From Carnegiea gigantea (lineage: Eukaryota; Streptophyta; Magnoliopsida; Caryophyllales; Cactaceae): DNA of 64,000 nucleotides. This document shows positions 23,542 through 36,200 of this stretch, one piece after another. A program made the position numbers and the translations under genes. The notes under the pieces were generated by a model. It ran no database searches and had not been told where the DNA came from. It saw only the letters and a program-made list of their open reading frames with translations. The stretch covers positions 806,001 through 870,000 of the forward strand of contig JAKOGI010000001.1 of NCBI GenBank assembly GCA_029747015.1. The letters run 5' to 3'. Within the stretch, counting starts at the first letter, position 1. Each line of letters opens with the position of its first letter.

Positions 23542-24233
23542 GTGGGTGTTTGGTTACAAGAGTTTTTTGGGAGGTTTTAGTTGTTTTGACTAGTCAAAAC
23601 AGCTAAATTGGCGTTTGGTTGAAGAGCTGCTTAGAAGAGCTGTTTGGATCCAAAAAGTTCTTTTTCAAAAAGTTATTTCCATTAGCCTTTTGGGAATAAT
23701 TGTTTGTAAAAATGACATAACTATCTAAGAGTTTAAAAAAAATACATCATATGTCATTAGCCTTTTGCAGTGATATTTGATGTTGTGTATTATTTAAATT
23801 TAATTTATCCAAGATTAAATCATTCGAATATATAAATTTCAGTTCATAATAATAAAATATGTAGAAAATAACAAAATAATATTTTAAAACATAATTATCA
23901 TGTAAGTAGATATACACAAGTTGAAAAGAGAGAAAAGATTAATAAGAATACAAACTATATACAACTAGTAACAAATTAAGATTTTATCAATAAAATTAAT
24001 CTATACATATGACACCAATTTAATTCGTTTTGAAAAGAAAATAAGATAACTAGTAAATTAAAAAAATTTAATTATAAAGTAATTTAGAGATAAAGACACA
24101 AATGAAATTTTACTGAATATCTTTTTTAAAAATAGCTAATATTACCAAACACTTTTTTTATAAACAGCTAATTCAAACAGCTAATAGCTAATAATTAATA
24201 CAAACAGCTAATAGTTGTTTGCCAAATAGAGCC
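23542..24233. mobile_element. PIF/Harbinger-type MITE, 692 bp, TSD TAA
   Basis: The left end is GTGGGTGTTTGG and the right end, reversed, is GGCTCTATTTGGCAAAC. TAA lies on both sides (23539-23541 and 24234-24236). Repeated AACAGCTAAT units are found near the right end. It is related to the element at 24470-24866. Non-coding. Confidence 0.75.
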
Positions 24234-24469
24234 TAAATCTTATGTAGATTAGAATAAGATGCTAACTCTTCCCTACAATAAGACATTAAATTACGCATGA
24301 CAAATTTTATGTGGATTAGAATTTGTGCCATTGCAAATTTTAAAAATATAAATTACAAGCTTTTTTTTTTTTCTTTTGGTTCATATGAGTCATAAAGGCA
24401 GTATAATACAACTAGAGAAGACAATTGAATCTGATTAATATGCTCAACGTCTCAATCTTGGGGGTGTTT

Positions 24470-24866
24470 GGTAACAACAGTTATTTGGAAGGATTTTAAC
24501 TGTTTTGACCAAGTAAATAGCTAATGGGTGTTTCGTAAAGAGTTATTTGCAATAGCTGTTTGGCTACAAAAAACTCTTTTTAAAAAAGTTATTCCCATTA
24601 ACCTTTTGAGAAGAACTTTTTGTAAAAATTACATAATTGTCCATAAGTTTGAAAAAATTACATACACCTCATTAAAAACTAATTCATAAATAAGGGTATA
24701 AATGAAAATTTACCAACATATTTTTTAGAAACAGCTAGCTTTTACCAAACACTTTTTCTAAAAACAGCTAATTCAAACAGTTAATATAAACAACTAATTT
24801 AAACAGCTAACAGCTAACAGTTAATACAAACAGTTAACAGTTAACAGTTGTTTGCCAAATAGGGCC
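24470..24866. mobile_element. PIF/Harbinger-type MITE, 397 bp, related copy
   Basis: The left end is GGGGGTGTTTGGTAAC and the right end, reversed, is GGCCCTATTTGGCAAAC. CTT lies on both sides (24467-24469 and 24867-24869). It shares internal sequence (AACTGTTTTGACCAAGT; AACAGCTAACAG runs) with the 692-bp copy 240 bp to the left. Non-coding. Confidence 0.72.
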
Positions 24867-24919
24867 CTTATCTATTAGACCGAAAGCTCATTAGCTAAAC
24901 TAATGGTTAAAGTACGACA

Positions 24920-25292
24920 CATTTTATATGTTACTTTTAACTAAATATCAAATTTTTTAAGAGAATTTATATAAATCGCTTATCAGATACCAGGATCCTT
25001 CCTATTACTATTTTTTTTAATCCAATAACTTTTTCTTTATTTCACATGTTTTTTTTGGGAAATAATGGACAAATCCTAGCCCTTCCTACTCTTCGTTGGT
25101 GTCTTATAATTTTCGTAAACAATTAAACAGATAAAGATTGAATTGATATTACTACATGAGAACAAAACTAGAAGCCTAAGTGCCCCCAAAATCTATGCAA
25201 CTTCATTATTAAAAATTAAATTAAAGAAAAGAAGGAATAAAAAAGGGGTTAATGAAGCAAAATAAGATGGAGAATATTGATGATCCGAGTAG
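24920..25292 (+). repeat. Dispersed repeat, copy A
   Basis: It is closely matched in the same orientation by 30070-30358, including ACTAGAAGCCTAAGTGCCCC (copy B has TGAG) and AGATGGAGAATATTGATGAT. Copy A has about 80 extra bases near 25005-25085. No coding content. The identity of the unit (old MITE, LTR piece or segmental duplicate) is unknown. Confidence 0.75.
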
Positions 25293-27465
25293 AATCTCCG
25301 GCCATGTGCCCGCCACCCTCCCATGTGTTATCTATGTGTATGTAAATTTCTGTCCACATGAGAATGCAATCATTACAAATACCAAGCATACAGTTGGCCG
25401 AGGATAAAATTGGCATTTCACACCTCTGTCCGTCTCTCTTAAGGTAGCCTAGAAGGCCAAAGTTGCAGAACCACCAGGACGCCTGACCTGCCCACCCCTC
25501 GAAAGCCCAGGCTCCTCCCACTTTATAATGAATATAAAACGAAAAATTGGCGGACTGTTTTTTTTTTTTTTTAGGTGGGATTTTTTAAGTTAGACATTGG
25601 ATGAAATTGGATGTTAGAAGATATCACCCAAACCAAAAAAAAAAAAAAAAATTGATGTTATAAGGTTGTTTATAGAAATAGGAGTGGGGTTGAGTTGAAA
25701 TGACTTAGACGGAGTGAGAAAAAGTTTGAAAAAATTAGAAAAATTAAGATATGTAAAAATTTATTCAAAAGAATAGACCTAAAAAGATAAACCCTCTGTA
25801 CTTAAAATTATAATTTCTTTTATTTACAATTTAAATAACGAAGGCAAAATAAATCAAAGGCATTATTTTTTAAAGAACGAAATTATTTTGATCACTGTAA
25901 GCGAATGCCATCAACATGAAGAGGAACAAATGTAGTGTCTACTTTTATATGGTATATGATTTGTTTGGTCTAATATTAGTGGTGTTCCTTTTTTTTCTAC
26001 TATAGAGCCACTCTGCTTTTCAAGTCACGGTTGGACCTTAGTCACCTTCTTTTTTCAGCATTTTCATTTTGACATTAGTTGGCCTTTTCCCTAAAGAGAA
26101 AAATAAAAGGTCTACTAATTTAGCAATCTAAATTACAAAGTAGAGAAAAATTTAAATGTGAATTCGTGCCCAGGAGGGAGAATTTTAGCCTCTATATCAC
26201 ATGAAATATGATGAACTTTTTGATCTTCAACATGCATTGCACATGAATTTTTATCGAAATTTTTGGTCTATAGATCTGAAATTCTGGTACTTTCTTTCGC
26301 TTCCCGTTTCGCTTTCCCTTTTCTTTAGGCTTTTAAAACATTCATGCTTTATTCATAGCTCAAGTATATGCACTTCCTAAAGATGAGATGGTTATTATTT
26401 CCTTTCTGGATGTTAAAGAAATTCACATGACATGAAATTAACTTCCTCCCCCTCCCCTCAAAAAAAGTGCTCTTTGTGTCTTCTCCTTGTGTGTTCACAT
26501 ATAGCATGCTTTGATAGACAGTTTCAGTGAGAGTTGCGAAAAGGGTAGGTTACTGACTGTCATTTATTGATTTTTAATTCCACACTATACCTAAACTAAT
26601 ATAAACAAAACTGCATAATTAACATTGCTATCCAAATTTGACCATGAACAATTTATGATGTAATATTCAAATTTTTTAATGACGGAATTCACCATAATAT
26701 CAGGTATATGTATGATTGACATATTAAATTTGGTGCTGCAATTGAAATTGATAAACAGAGCCCAAAAGAAAAGGAAATTAAAACGAAAACAGCCTTGCAA
26801 CAAGACAACAAAAGACCGCAAATCCCCAAATAAATTCCCTGCACTGGCAGCAAATATTTAGGAGGCTCAGCTAAAATCAATGAATGCTCAGACTACAATA
26901 TGTTAAAATCATCAGCGCTGACTGTTTGATCGTACCAGTATCAGTTTCTGCAGTAAAAAAAATTCGGGCAGGTGCCCCCCAAATTTGGAGGCCAATAAAC
27001 TCCAAAAAAGACGAAAGAAAAAAGAACAGAGAATTGAAAAATGAGTGGAAATTGGTCTGTTCTTCTTCAATTCTTCTTCTTCTTCTTCTTTGTCAAGTAT
27101 TAAGCCGTACTGAGATGAGAACAAACTGACTTTTCTCTCATAGATAAGATAATTGATAGATAAAAAAGGAGACAGAATGTACAATCAACTGTTACTTCTA
27201 GCTAGCTGAGCTGAGTAGTATTCTTCTCCTCCTACTGCTCTCTCTGTGCTCTGTGCTAGCTGGATATATAATAACTAACTCCCAACGACAAGAATTTAAT
27301 TCATTTCAAACTAACCTGGTTGATATGATATGATATGAGACTTCTGATGCCAAATTCCACTGCTAAAAACCGAAAATCTAACTTCAGGAGGATTATTTTA
27401 CTGGCTAATTCTGGAGAATTTTGTGGAAGATTCAGTTACTGATGCTTCCACATTCATTCATTCAT
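25293..27465. other. Intergenic, downstream of the KRP gene
   Basis: This is AT-rich DNA with poly-T (about 25557) and poly-A (about 25636) runs. No credible frame was found. The part nearest 27465 is probably the 3' UTR and terminator of the minus-strand KRP gene, inferred from position. Confidence 0.5.
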
Positions 27466-28451
27466 TCATGGCGTTATTGGAACCCACTCGTAACGACCTT
27501 CTAGTGGAATGTCCTTCACAACATCGAAATTGTACCTGAAACAGCGCAACTCGTTCATTTGAGTTTCTGGAACTCTCCAGAAGAAGAAGAGGAAGAGGGT
27601 GGGGATTTACTTTTCAGAGAAGCGTTTGTGGAGGCCTTTCTCAGCAGCGGCGAAGAATTCTTCAATTTCAGAATCCGACGGCATCTTGATCTGGACCGTC
27701 GATTTCGCATCGGGATGCCTCGGTGGAGAATCCAGGTCGTCCGATTTCAGAGCTCCAATTAGCTTATTCTCTCTCCTGGAAATCGAAATAGCGATATGTG
27801 AGGCACTCTCCATAGTGTAAATTTATAAGCTACAGAAAATAGTCAAAGAGAGGGAATTATAAACATTTTTGAATTTTGAATTTTCGGTGCGTTGAATTTC
27901 AACTGCGAAACGAAAACTACTGGATTTCTCGGCAGTACCTCGCTGCACTTCGACAGTCCAGATACTTCGACGTCCTCAGAGCACTTTGAACCTGCAATTT
28001 CGAAGATTTTAGTAACTAATTCATCGAAACTAAATCATCGAAGATCCACGCGCACATTCAGATAATATAATCCTGGAACAAATTTTCTCACCTCTGGATC
28101 TGCAACGCTTTCCGACTGATCCTTTACAACCTCGCCAGCACCATTGCATGAAGAACAAGAAGCGGGAAACTCAGAGCTAATTTCACCACTCGAACAATTC
28201 TCCGCCGCCGATGTCTCCAACCGGAAGCTGGCTGAAGAAGTGGCGGAATTTTCCTCCACACGACGGCGAGTCTTGAGCTTGTGCACATCATACGACGTCG
28301 TCTCAGCTTTCCGGACCTTCTTTTCCGGCGAAGAAGAGGTGGCGGAGGTGGCTGAGGCCGCCATAGCCAGAACTTCCGAATCTCGAGTTCTCATTCCTAC
28401 GACTGCAATTTCGCGCACCACTCCCTTGCATTTGGCCAAATACTTTCTCAT
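27466..28451 (-). CDS. KRP: KRP/ICK cyclin-dependent kinase inhibitor, four exons
   Basis: Exons are 28451-28092, 27991-27939, 27775-27611 and 27535-27466. All introns are GT-AG and phases agree, giving 215 residues. The start MRKYLAKCKG matches the conserved KRP N-terminus. A basic stretch (KLKTRRR, about residues 57-63) may aid nuclear import. The family-defining CDI domain is at about 173-215: SEIEEFFAAAE, KRFSEK, then YNFDVVKDIPLEGRYEWV. Plant KRPs bind cyclin-CDK complexes in the nucleus and restrain the cell cycle; the C-terminal domain contacts cyclin D and CDKA. Exon 2 is only 53 nt. A CT-rich leader lies upstream (28470-28560). The member number within the family cannot be fixed here. 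Confidence 0.93.
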
Positions 28452-30069
28452 TTTTTTAATCTCTCCCTAGGTTGTGCACAGAATTCTGTTTCTCTCTCTT
28501 GTCTGTTATCCTTTGGCCAATTTGAGGAAGAGAAAGAGGAGAGAGAGAGTGAGCTGAGAACCAATTCGCGAGACAAGGGCGATTCCCCGTATCAACGGTT
28601 AAGATTGGGTTTTGAAGTGGTCCAAGCGCCGTTACGGTAACGGGGGCGTGATTTGACGGCGCCGTTGGTGGGAGCCCGTTTGTGGGGTCGGGCCGGGTCG
28701 TGGTTAATGATGAAGCCAAGTGGGGCCTTAACTAATGAGTTTCAGCCACGTTACACCTCGGCTGAGAGTTTTGAGGGCTGACCGGCCATAGTCGGTTAAT
28801 TGAAAATGTTGTGTAATAATGATAAACAAGGCCATGATTTGGTGCTTTAGCCCATGATTAATTCCCCAAACCTTGGTTACGTCCCTGGTTTTCGGATAAC
28901 ACAAATAGCATACAAATAGCATGCATGAAGTGTATATTTGTGTTAATATTGATAATTTCAACCATAAAATATGTCAAAGTTAGTACACTTTTGTGAGTTA
29001 TCAACTAGTTCAACTTAATAAAATTCTCATAATTTTTCCCTTAAAAAACAAGGAAAAAAAAATTAGAGCTTGATCTTTTTTTAATAGATACAGCTTAATA
29101 ATAAGATTATTATGATGACGATAAAAAGTTCGGTTGAAATTCTTTAAATGCTTATTTTAATTTGAGCAACTAGTGCATATATAAAAAGTTTCAACATATA
29201 CTGAGCCAATTGGTTATGAACAATGCCGGAATTGATGTATATGCTCAAGTGGCCCATGCTCCTCTTCGATACAAACATGCAAGTTCTATTTAATCGTTAC
29301 AAACAAACCCAAGATCCCCACCCAAGTTAGGAAAAAGGAAAGAAAGGGACTCCTGCAACGATTACTCACTCACTTTGAGTTAGTTCAAGCATATTCAATT
29401 TTTGGTTCGATTTTGATTCGCGAGGGTCGTTTTCGATAGATTTTTTACTAATTTGGTGCCGATTGATTCGTCAAGTGTGTTTCACAATTAAAAGAAACTC
29501 ATACGGAAGAATTTAAAGTCAAAATTGATTTGGGCCGCATATACGATTCAATTTTGTTAGTTCTAATGACTCCGACAGCAAGGAACATAAGGGGGGAATG
29601 TGAAGCAATTGGGCACTTTTTTTTTTGGGTTTTTTTCGGTGGGAGCGGTTTTAAGGACATGGAAAGAAGCAGTGACAGATGTGTAGGGGAAAGAAAGAAG
29701 TAAAATTGAAATGGAGGGAGAGGGAGAGGGAGAGGGAGAGGGAGAGACAGAGACATGGTACACATGGGATCATTAATTAGAATGGCCATGCCATATAATC
29801 CCATGAATAACAGTCTGGTAAGTAGAAGGATTGAATACCATTGCCATTCCCCCCTCAATCTGGCATTACTCCACCACCTTCCGTTCATTCAATCTAATTT
29901 GCTTCCCCCTCCCCCATCCTGTCCAGCTGTTTCATGCCATATATACGTATCATATATTAAACATGCGTATAGATTCCAAAAAGGCGTAGTATGCTAATTT
30001 TATTTATGTATTGTAACCTTTATTATGTATCTGTCTTAATTTGCATTTAGTTATATAACTTATATGAGG
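28452..30069. other. KRP upstream region, no further gene
   Basis: This should hold the KRP promoter and leader; CT-rich runs on the minus strand lie at 28490-28560. A (GGGAGA)n run is at about 29713-29750. Frames across it are low-complexity artefacts. No TATA box was assigned. Confidence 0.5.
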
Positions 30070-30358
30070 ATTTTTATATGTTATTTTGAGTTGTATAAAG
30101 ATCGTAACTGATTGTCAACTTCTTTCTGAGGATTTTATAAATTGTTTATGGGACACCAGTGTCCTTCCTAGTCTTCCTTGGTGTCCTGTAACTGATAATT
30201 TTCGTAAACAGATAAAGATTAAATTGATATTACTACAAGAGAACAAAACTAGAAGCCTGAGTGCCCCCAAATTCTATGCAACTTTATTATTAAAAATTAG
30301 ATTAAAGAAAAGAAGGAATAAAAAAGCAACACAAGATGGAGAATATTGATGATCCCAG
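30070..30358 (+). repeat. Dispersed repeat, copy B
   Basis: Same orientation as copy A (24920-25292), about 5.1 kb away, with one internal stretch missing. It ends a few bases before the target duplication of the hAT-like element at 30378. Confidence 0.75.
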
Positions 30359-30629
30359 TGTAACTCGTATGTAGAAGTAAGGGTGGGAATTTGTACCTAT
30401 TAGATGGGTTTTCGCCCTTACCCATCCAAATTGGATGGGTGATATTCATTAAGAATGGAAAATGGGTAGGGGTGGATAATTATCCATAGTTGAGGTGGGT
30501 ATTTGGTGGATAGTAGGGCATCCATATATCAAATATTGATGACTAAAAAGACAATATATAATATCATTGTATAACAATTAAAATTACAATGAACCACTTT
30601 TTTAATTTCTCCGTAGATGATAATGTCGC

Positions 30630-31285
30630 TCGAGATTTAGGAGCAGAATTCAACTTCGACAGTTCGAATTGAAACTTGAATATTTAATTTGAAAGATTAA
30701 AAGAAAGTCAAATCCAAATTTTGAGTTCAATCTTCTTTTGTATCTCCACCACGACAACTTAGACGACATTTTTTTCCACTTCAGCAATTCAGTTAACATT
30801 TTTGGTTAATAAAATAATTTCAACACTTTAGATCGAAATTTGATTATTAGATGGAAAAAATTAAAATAAGTTCAAATTCAGATTTTTAACTCAACATTCC
30901 TTCGTTTGGTCAACATTTTTCTCCGCCACGATAATTCGATTGGTTATTGGCATTTACAACAATTGTCATAGTGGGATAAATGTTAATCAAATAAAAGAAT
31001 TTGGAGCTCAAAATTGATATTTGAGTTTCTTTTAATCTTTTCCACTAGATGATCAAATTTCAATCTAAACCATTAAAATTATTTTAATGGCTGAAAATGT
31101 CAATGGAACTGTTTCAGTGACGAAAAATGTTAATTAAATTGTCGTAGTTGATATAAATATTAATGAAATGAAAGAATTCGAAACTCTAAATTCAGATTTG
31201 AACTTCTTTTAATATTTCCTATCAGATATTCAAATTTTGATTCTAATTGTCGAAGTTGAAATTTCCTCCTAATGTTCGATATACC
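30630..31285. repeat. Large imperfect inverted repeat (foldback)
   Basis: The left arm (AACTTCGACAGTTCGAATTG, AAAGATTAAAAGAAAGTCAA) returns inverted on the right (reverse complement AACTTCGACAATTAGAATC, ATATTAAAAGAAGTTCAA). A second matching block is AGATCGAAATTTGATTATTA against AGATTGAAATTTGATCATCT. The centre is near 30950 and each arm is about 300 bp. A transcript would fold into a long hairpin. Confidence 0.75.
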
Positions 31286-31369
31286 ATATCGTCTACTCCT
31301 TACTTGTAATAATGAGTATTGGTTTTAAATATGCAACCCTATGGATACCCAAGGATAATAACACATATG

Positions 31370-32716
31370 TAGGGATATCAGTTACATCCGAATTCGAAGC
31401 AGATCCGATCCGAGGCAAAATTATTCGATTCTAGTCCGAATCCGATAAAAATAATTTGAATCCGAGTCGTATTCAGATCGAATTTGGAGCTAGAAAGGGT
31501 AAAATCTGATCCGACTTTCAATCCGATTCGACTAGATTTTTAAATATTTAAAATTAAAATTTAAGTTTAAATTTTTAAATTTTTAGAAATAAAACCTATC
31601 TAATATACCCACTCTCCCCCAACCCCCAAGGTGCTAGCCCAACCTAGTGTTTTTTTTTTTTTTTTGGTCAGCAAAGTTTTTTCAATATATAAAAGTTAAA
31701 ACGTTGAATACTTCCCCCAGTTACTCTCTCTCTCCTTGCCACTTCCCAGTCGCTCTCGCTAGTCGCTCTCGACCTCTAACTACTCACTAGTCGGACTGTT
31801 CAAATAGTAGCTCCCTCCTCAGTCCTTGACTTCTTGCTCCAACTCTCTGCTCTCTGTCTCTCTCTCTGAGCCTCTATATTCTCACTGGTTTCTACAATGC
31901 CAATGCTGAATATTTCATTGCCCCTTTTTGTCCTTTTATGAGTGCACATCTCCTCTTTTTCCTTAATTTAACAGTTTATATAATAAAATCTAAATATATA
32001 TTTTCATAACTAGGACTATTGTTTAGATTTTTGGGGCATAGAGCAAGATAAGTTAGAATTTAGGTTTTGCCATTTTGAGGATTGGGAAGATCGTTTTTCT
32101 TAAATCATTTTTTAAGGTCGATCAAAGTTATATTCTAACACTTAAGTATATATGGAATTACGGATCAGTGATATGATCAAAATTGTATTCCAACACTTAA
32201 TTCTAATGAAAATCTCAACTCCACACAAATAATAATTATAGATATCATACATATCCGTAGTTGGAGACCAATAGACAAGAAGGGTTATATAGTGCAAGTG
32301 GAGGATTTGTACTCTTAATTTTTTCTTTTTATGAGTAGGACATGTTATTTGTGATATTTCAGATGTATCTCGTAGTTTTTCAAACTTGTAATTGTTGGAA
32401 CATGTTGTCATTTTGTTGAGTTTAAAATATGTTCTGTCTTTCATTCTTCGTTTAGCTTAAATGTTCGGGATTTGGTTAATGCGATATATGAACGCACATC
32501 ATCACATCGACCGGTGGGTGGAATATAGAAAAATTATATAAAATTATTGCGTTACGAAAGGAATTATTTCGGATCGGATTAAATTCAACTCCGATCCGAT
32601 CCGACTCGGATCGAACCCGGAGGTTCTCCTTCGATTCGTCGGATCAGATTTTTAGATCCGAATATAAATCAGATGTGCATTCGAATGTTCCAATATCCGA
32701 TCCATTGACACCAATA
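31370..32716. mobile_element. hAT-like element (inner), 1347 bp, 8-bp TSD
   Basis: Ends are TAGGGATATCAGTTACATCC and, reversed, TATTGGTGTCAATGGATCGG. Flanks CACATATG (31362-31369) and CCCATATG (32717-32724) match at 7 of 8. Both ends are rich in GGATCGGAT/ATCCGATCC repeats. No transposase was recognised. Confidence 0.78.
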
Positions 32717-33002
32717 CCCATATGGATAGCACCCATATAGGTATTACTTATAGGAGTAGTACACATATGAATTTGAAGAAACGTTGTTTACCTATGTCTG
32801 TTGGCTAAGATATGGTACCTTCCTCTACTTTGTGGTACTAATGTTTACATAGTTATTGTCCCTGATTTAGTACTCCTTAGTTCAACTTCGTGATGCCTAC
32901 CCTTAATTTTGCTCCTTAAAATGTGTTCACAAAATCGTTCTTTTATAAAATATTTCCACAAAATCCTTCTCCTATGAAATGTTTTCACAAAATCTTGTTT
33001 TG

Positions 33003-33134
33003 TTGGTCTCTTGGAATCAGCCTCTCAACGGACAGTCATGCCGATTGAGGTAAGGTTGCCTACATCTGAATTTCCCCAGACCCCGCGAAAGCGGGACCCA
33101 CACTGAAAGGTGGTGCTGTTGTTGTTGTTGTTAT
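33003..33134 (+). mobile_element. SINE 3' fragment (TS/Au-like)
   Basis: The segment CTCTTGGAATCAGCCTCTC, AGGTAAGGTTGCCTACATC and CCCCAGACCCCGC, ending in a (GTT)n tail, has the form of plant TS/Au-type tRNA-derived SINEs. The tRNA-like head with A and B boxes is absent. Confidence 0.7.
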
Positions 33135-33230
33135 GAATTTGGTATGAATTAGGTAACAATATTTTTGGGTGAAACGTGGGTATAGGTATACCCTATCCAC
33201 ACCCTCCCAACGCCCATCGCTACTTAGAAG

Positions 33231-36200
33231 GGCAGACCTTTTATTGAGTGGTCTTCTCTAGTTTGTCTTGCTTGGTAGTTTCGCTGGTGATATTTTACTA
33301 TTTGTTGTGCAACTTGCTTTTGTTGTTGATTTGGCTTTTGTTACAAATAACCGAAAAAATGCGACTTAGAGAAGTATATGATTTCTTAGGAGTTTGAAAT
33401 TAACTTTGATTGTAGATATAATTAATTTGATATCTACACCCTATGAGCTTCTCGTCTGATTCATTCATTATACAACATTATTTGATCAATAGTGCTTCTA
33501 TGGAATCTAACTTTACCTCAAAATAACTCTCTTTCATACGATGTTTGTCGTACTTCTTCAACTACAGAAAACACATGGAGAGCAAGAAGGTCCGCAATCA
33601 CCACCATTTCCCATTGAGATCCTTTTAATTAATTCAAAAATTTTATGAAATTTGTTTTACGAAAGCATACTAAATCTTACTTCTTTATCCTTAATCTAGC
33701 ACACAATCAATGTTGATTCTTCTAAGAATCTATTGGAAGCTTTGCTCTAAGAACTTTCATTCGCAGAGAACTCTTATATGAATTCAACATTAGAATTTTG
33801 TACATTCAAGTACAAGGATCCAAATCTAAATCCAAATCCAAGTCCAATATTCCAAAAATTCTGCCACCAGGCGAGGTGCGGGAGGCCAGATGTAGCAACT
33901 ATATTCCTAAATTGCAAAAGTTATAGAGAGATTGGTTCCGATTGACCTTAGATTAAAAAATTATATAGTACCTACTACTCCATAGAAATGGAGCAAAGAA
34001 AGTCTAGAGTCATATTTTGCTTTAGTTCATACAATCTAAGCTGAAAAAATAGTCCAAGCTTACCTTTTTCAACTACCAGATTTCATACGAACATTCAAGC
34101 AAGGATCATATACAAATACTAGCACAATGTTAAAATGACACAACTAAGGAAGGACTTAAAAAGTCCAAACTCGTTCAATAAATCCCTCAATAATGATTAT
34201 ATAGATGCGCCCGAATGTAAATTAATGAGGGCATTTGCAAGACTCCATCAAATTATCAAAGTTTATATCATACTCATGAAACATATACTCTTATAAGTCA
34301 CGTCAGCGTCACATATTAAAAATTATTTATATATAATAGATACACATTAAAAAAATATATATATTTGATAAATGAGAATATACATTCTCAGATGAATAAT
34401 ATACATTATCTCAAAGTATTGAGGACATTGTAATAGGTACATTAATTAATTTGGTCCACCATAAAATTGAGGGGCGGATAATTAAGAAGGGAATACTTCA
34501 TGTCCCCAGTGTGCATTTTCTCCGTGAAAGAAAACAGCCAAAGCTTTTTCGCCCTCTTCAACTTTGTACTCATGACACCTTTAGTTTCACAATGATAGCT
34601 TTAATTATCCGGGGTGAATGAAATTATGACAATCAATATTGGGAATCTCTTTTGCACACTTTGGTTGATGAATCAATTAACACGATAAATAATTATCGTA
34701 AATTCTTGTTTTTTAAATCTTCAATCGCTAATTACTTTTGTCTTTTTAATATTGTTAATTAATTGTTGGCTTGTTAATGTGTTATTGCCTATTTCAGCCT
34801 TGCCTTGTTTTCTAGTTGGTGAATTTTAATTTACCAACCTCAATTAACTTCAATCAATTTTAACTTACTTCACCAACTTCAATGAAAAAATAACGACTTC
34901 AACCTATTTTTTTACTATTTTAACCAACTTCTATCTATCATACCAACTTCTATCTATCAATATTTTGACCAATATTGATGTGAGATGATGTGTCAATTAA
35001 TTTTTTTATATTGGATCTTTCATTTCACTAGAATCGAGTTATTATTGGTCCAATAAAGAGTAGAGTTCTCTTATTACAGATTTTTTACATTCATAAGACT
35101 CGAACTCGATACCTTACTTAAAAAAACAAGCGTCAAACTACTTAAACCAACTTGTATTGATAGGTGATGTGTCAATTATTAACACTTAAGAAGTTTTTTG
35201 CAACAAAAGATTTATCATTTTGCTAAAAAAGTGTACGACAAACGGATTCACTACAAAATCTATGAGACAAATCCCCCATAATAATATCTCTACAATACTA
35301 TGAGGTTGAAGATTAGTTGGAATATCTTGTGAAAATTAGTGTTATAGACTGATATGTGAATGTACCTCGTCCCATTAAACCCAAAAAAAAAAAACAATAA
35401 TAATTTTTGAAAGTAATGTGCTTCTACAGGAGACCTATGTAAATCGAGACGGATCTTGGGTCCATGGTGTGCATTTCCAGCTGTTGGGCACTGTGTCTGG
35501 ATTAATGCTCCAGTTTCGTTCTACTTTCAGGTGCTGCAAGGATTTCTGTGCATTGGCAGCAATCTGGAGGTTTTTGTTGAGCGGACCTTTTCTCTCCCTT
35601 TTTCTTTTCTTTTTTTAATTACATATGATACGTAAAAATTGACATACGAAGAATTCAATATCAAATCTCTGATAACAACTCCTAAAACTTTATCGGTGTA
35701 ACTAATTGACACTCATTTTTTCTTTCTTTTCGTACTCGGGGTGTTTTTTTCTCTTTGTAGTGTGGAAGACAATTTTAAATCCCTCTGGATTCAAGTCTTA
35801 CTTAATTAAGTTCAAACAATGAAGACCTATCTATTTTTAATGAAGGATAGATTGTCTAATTTACTGGTCCAATATGCATGGCAACTCAATAGGATTTGTA
35901 TATGCAAGGAAGGGGCCTCAGCCCTAAAATGTTGATTGTGCCTCCACAAATTTCCCATGAATCAGAAGTGGTGTTAAAATCGAATTCACCATTGCATTTG
36001 CGACACACACATACACACATATATATATATATATGGTAACTGAATTGCAAGGTCTTGATGATGAGGATCGATCTTAGGGCACCAAGTTAAGTTGGCTACT
36101 TTTCACGACATGCATGCAAGAACGTAAACCTCCGAAATTTGGCCTTAGAAATAGAGCATAGCTTTGACACTCAAGCCAAGAAGGGGTGAGAAAGATTGAA

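Larger units (their letters stand above)
30378..33222. mobile_element. hAT-like non-autonomous element (outer) with foldback core
   Basis: Ends are TAAGGGTGGGAATTTG and, reversed, TAGCGATGGGCGTTGG. The flanking 8-mers TGTAGAAG (30370-30377) and CTTAGAAG (33223-33230) match at 6 of 8 positions, the hAT duplication size. It contains a long inverted repeat (30630-31285), a complete second hAT (31370-32716) and a SINE fragment (33003-33134). No transposase is present. Confidence 0.6.

Noticed and set aside
24920..30358. The two dispersed repeat copies as LTRs of one retrotransposon
   Set aside because: There are no TG...CA ends, primer site or retroelement genes between them; a host KRP gene lies there instead.
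34200..34450. Possible MITE (GAGGGCATTTGCAAG ... GAGGACATTGTAATAG)
   Set aside because: The ends are not inverted complements of each other and no target duplication was found.
35418..35618. Possible Transposase_24 fragment (ETYVNRDGSWV)
   Set aside because: Only about 12 residues resemble the family, with no flanking support.
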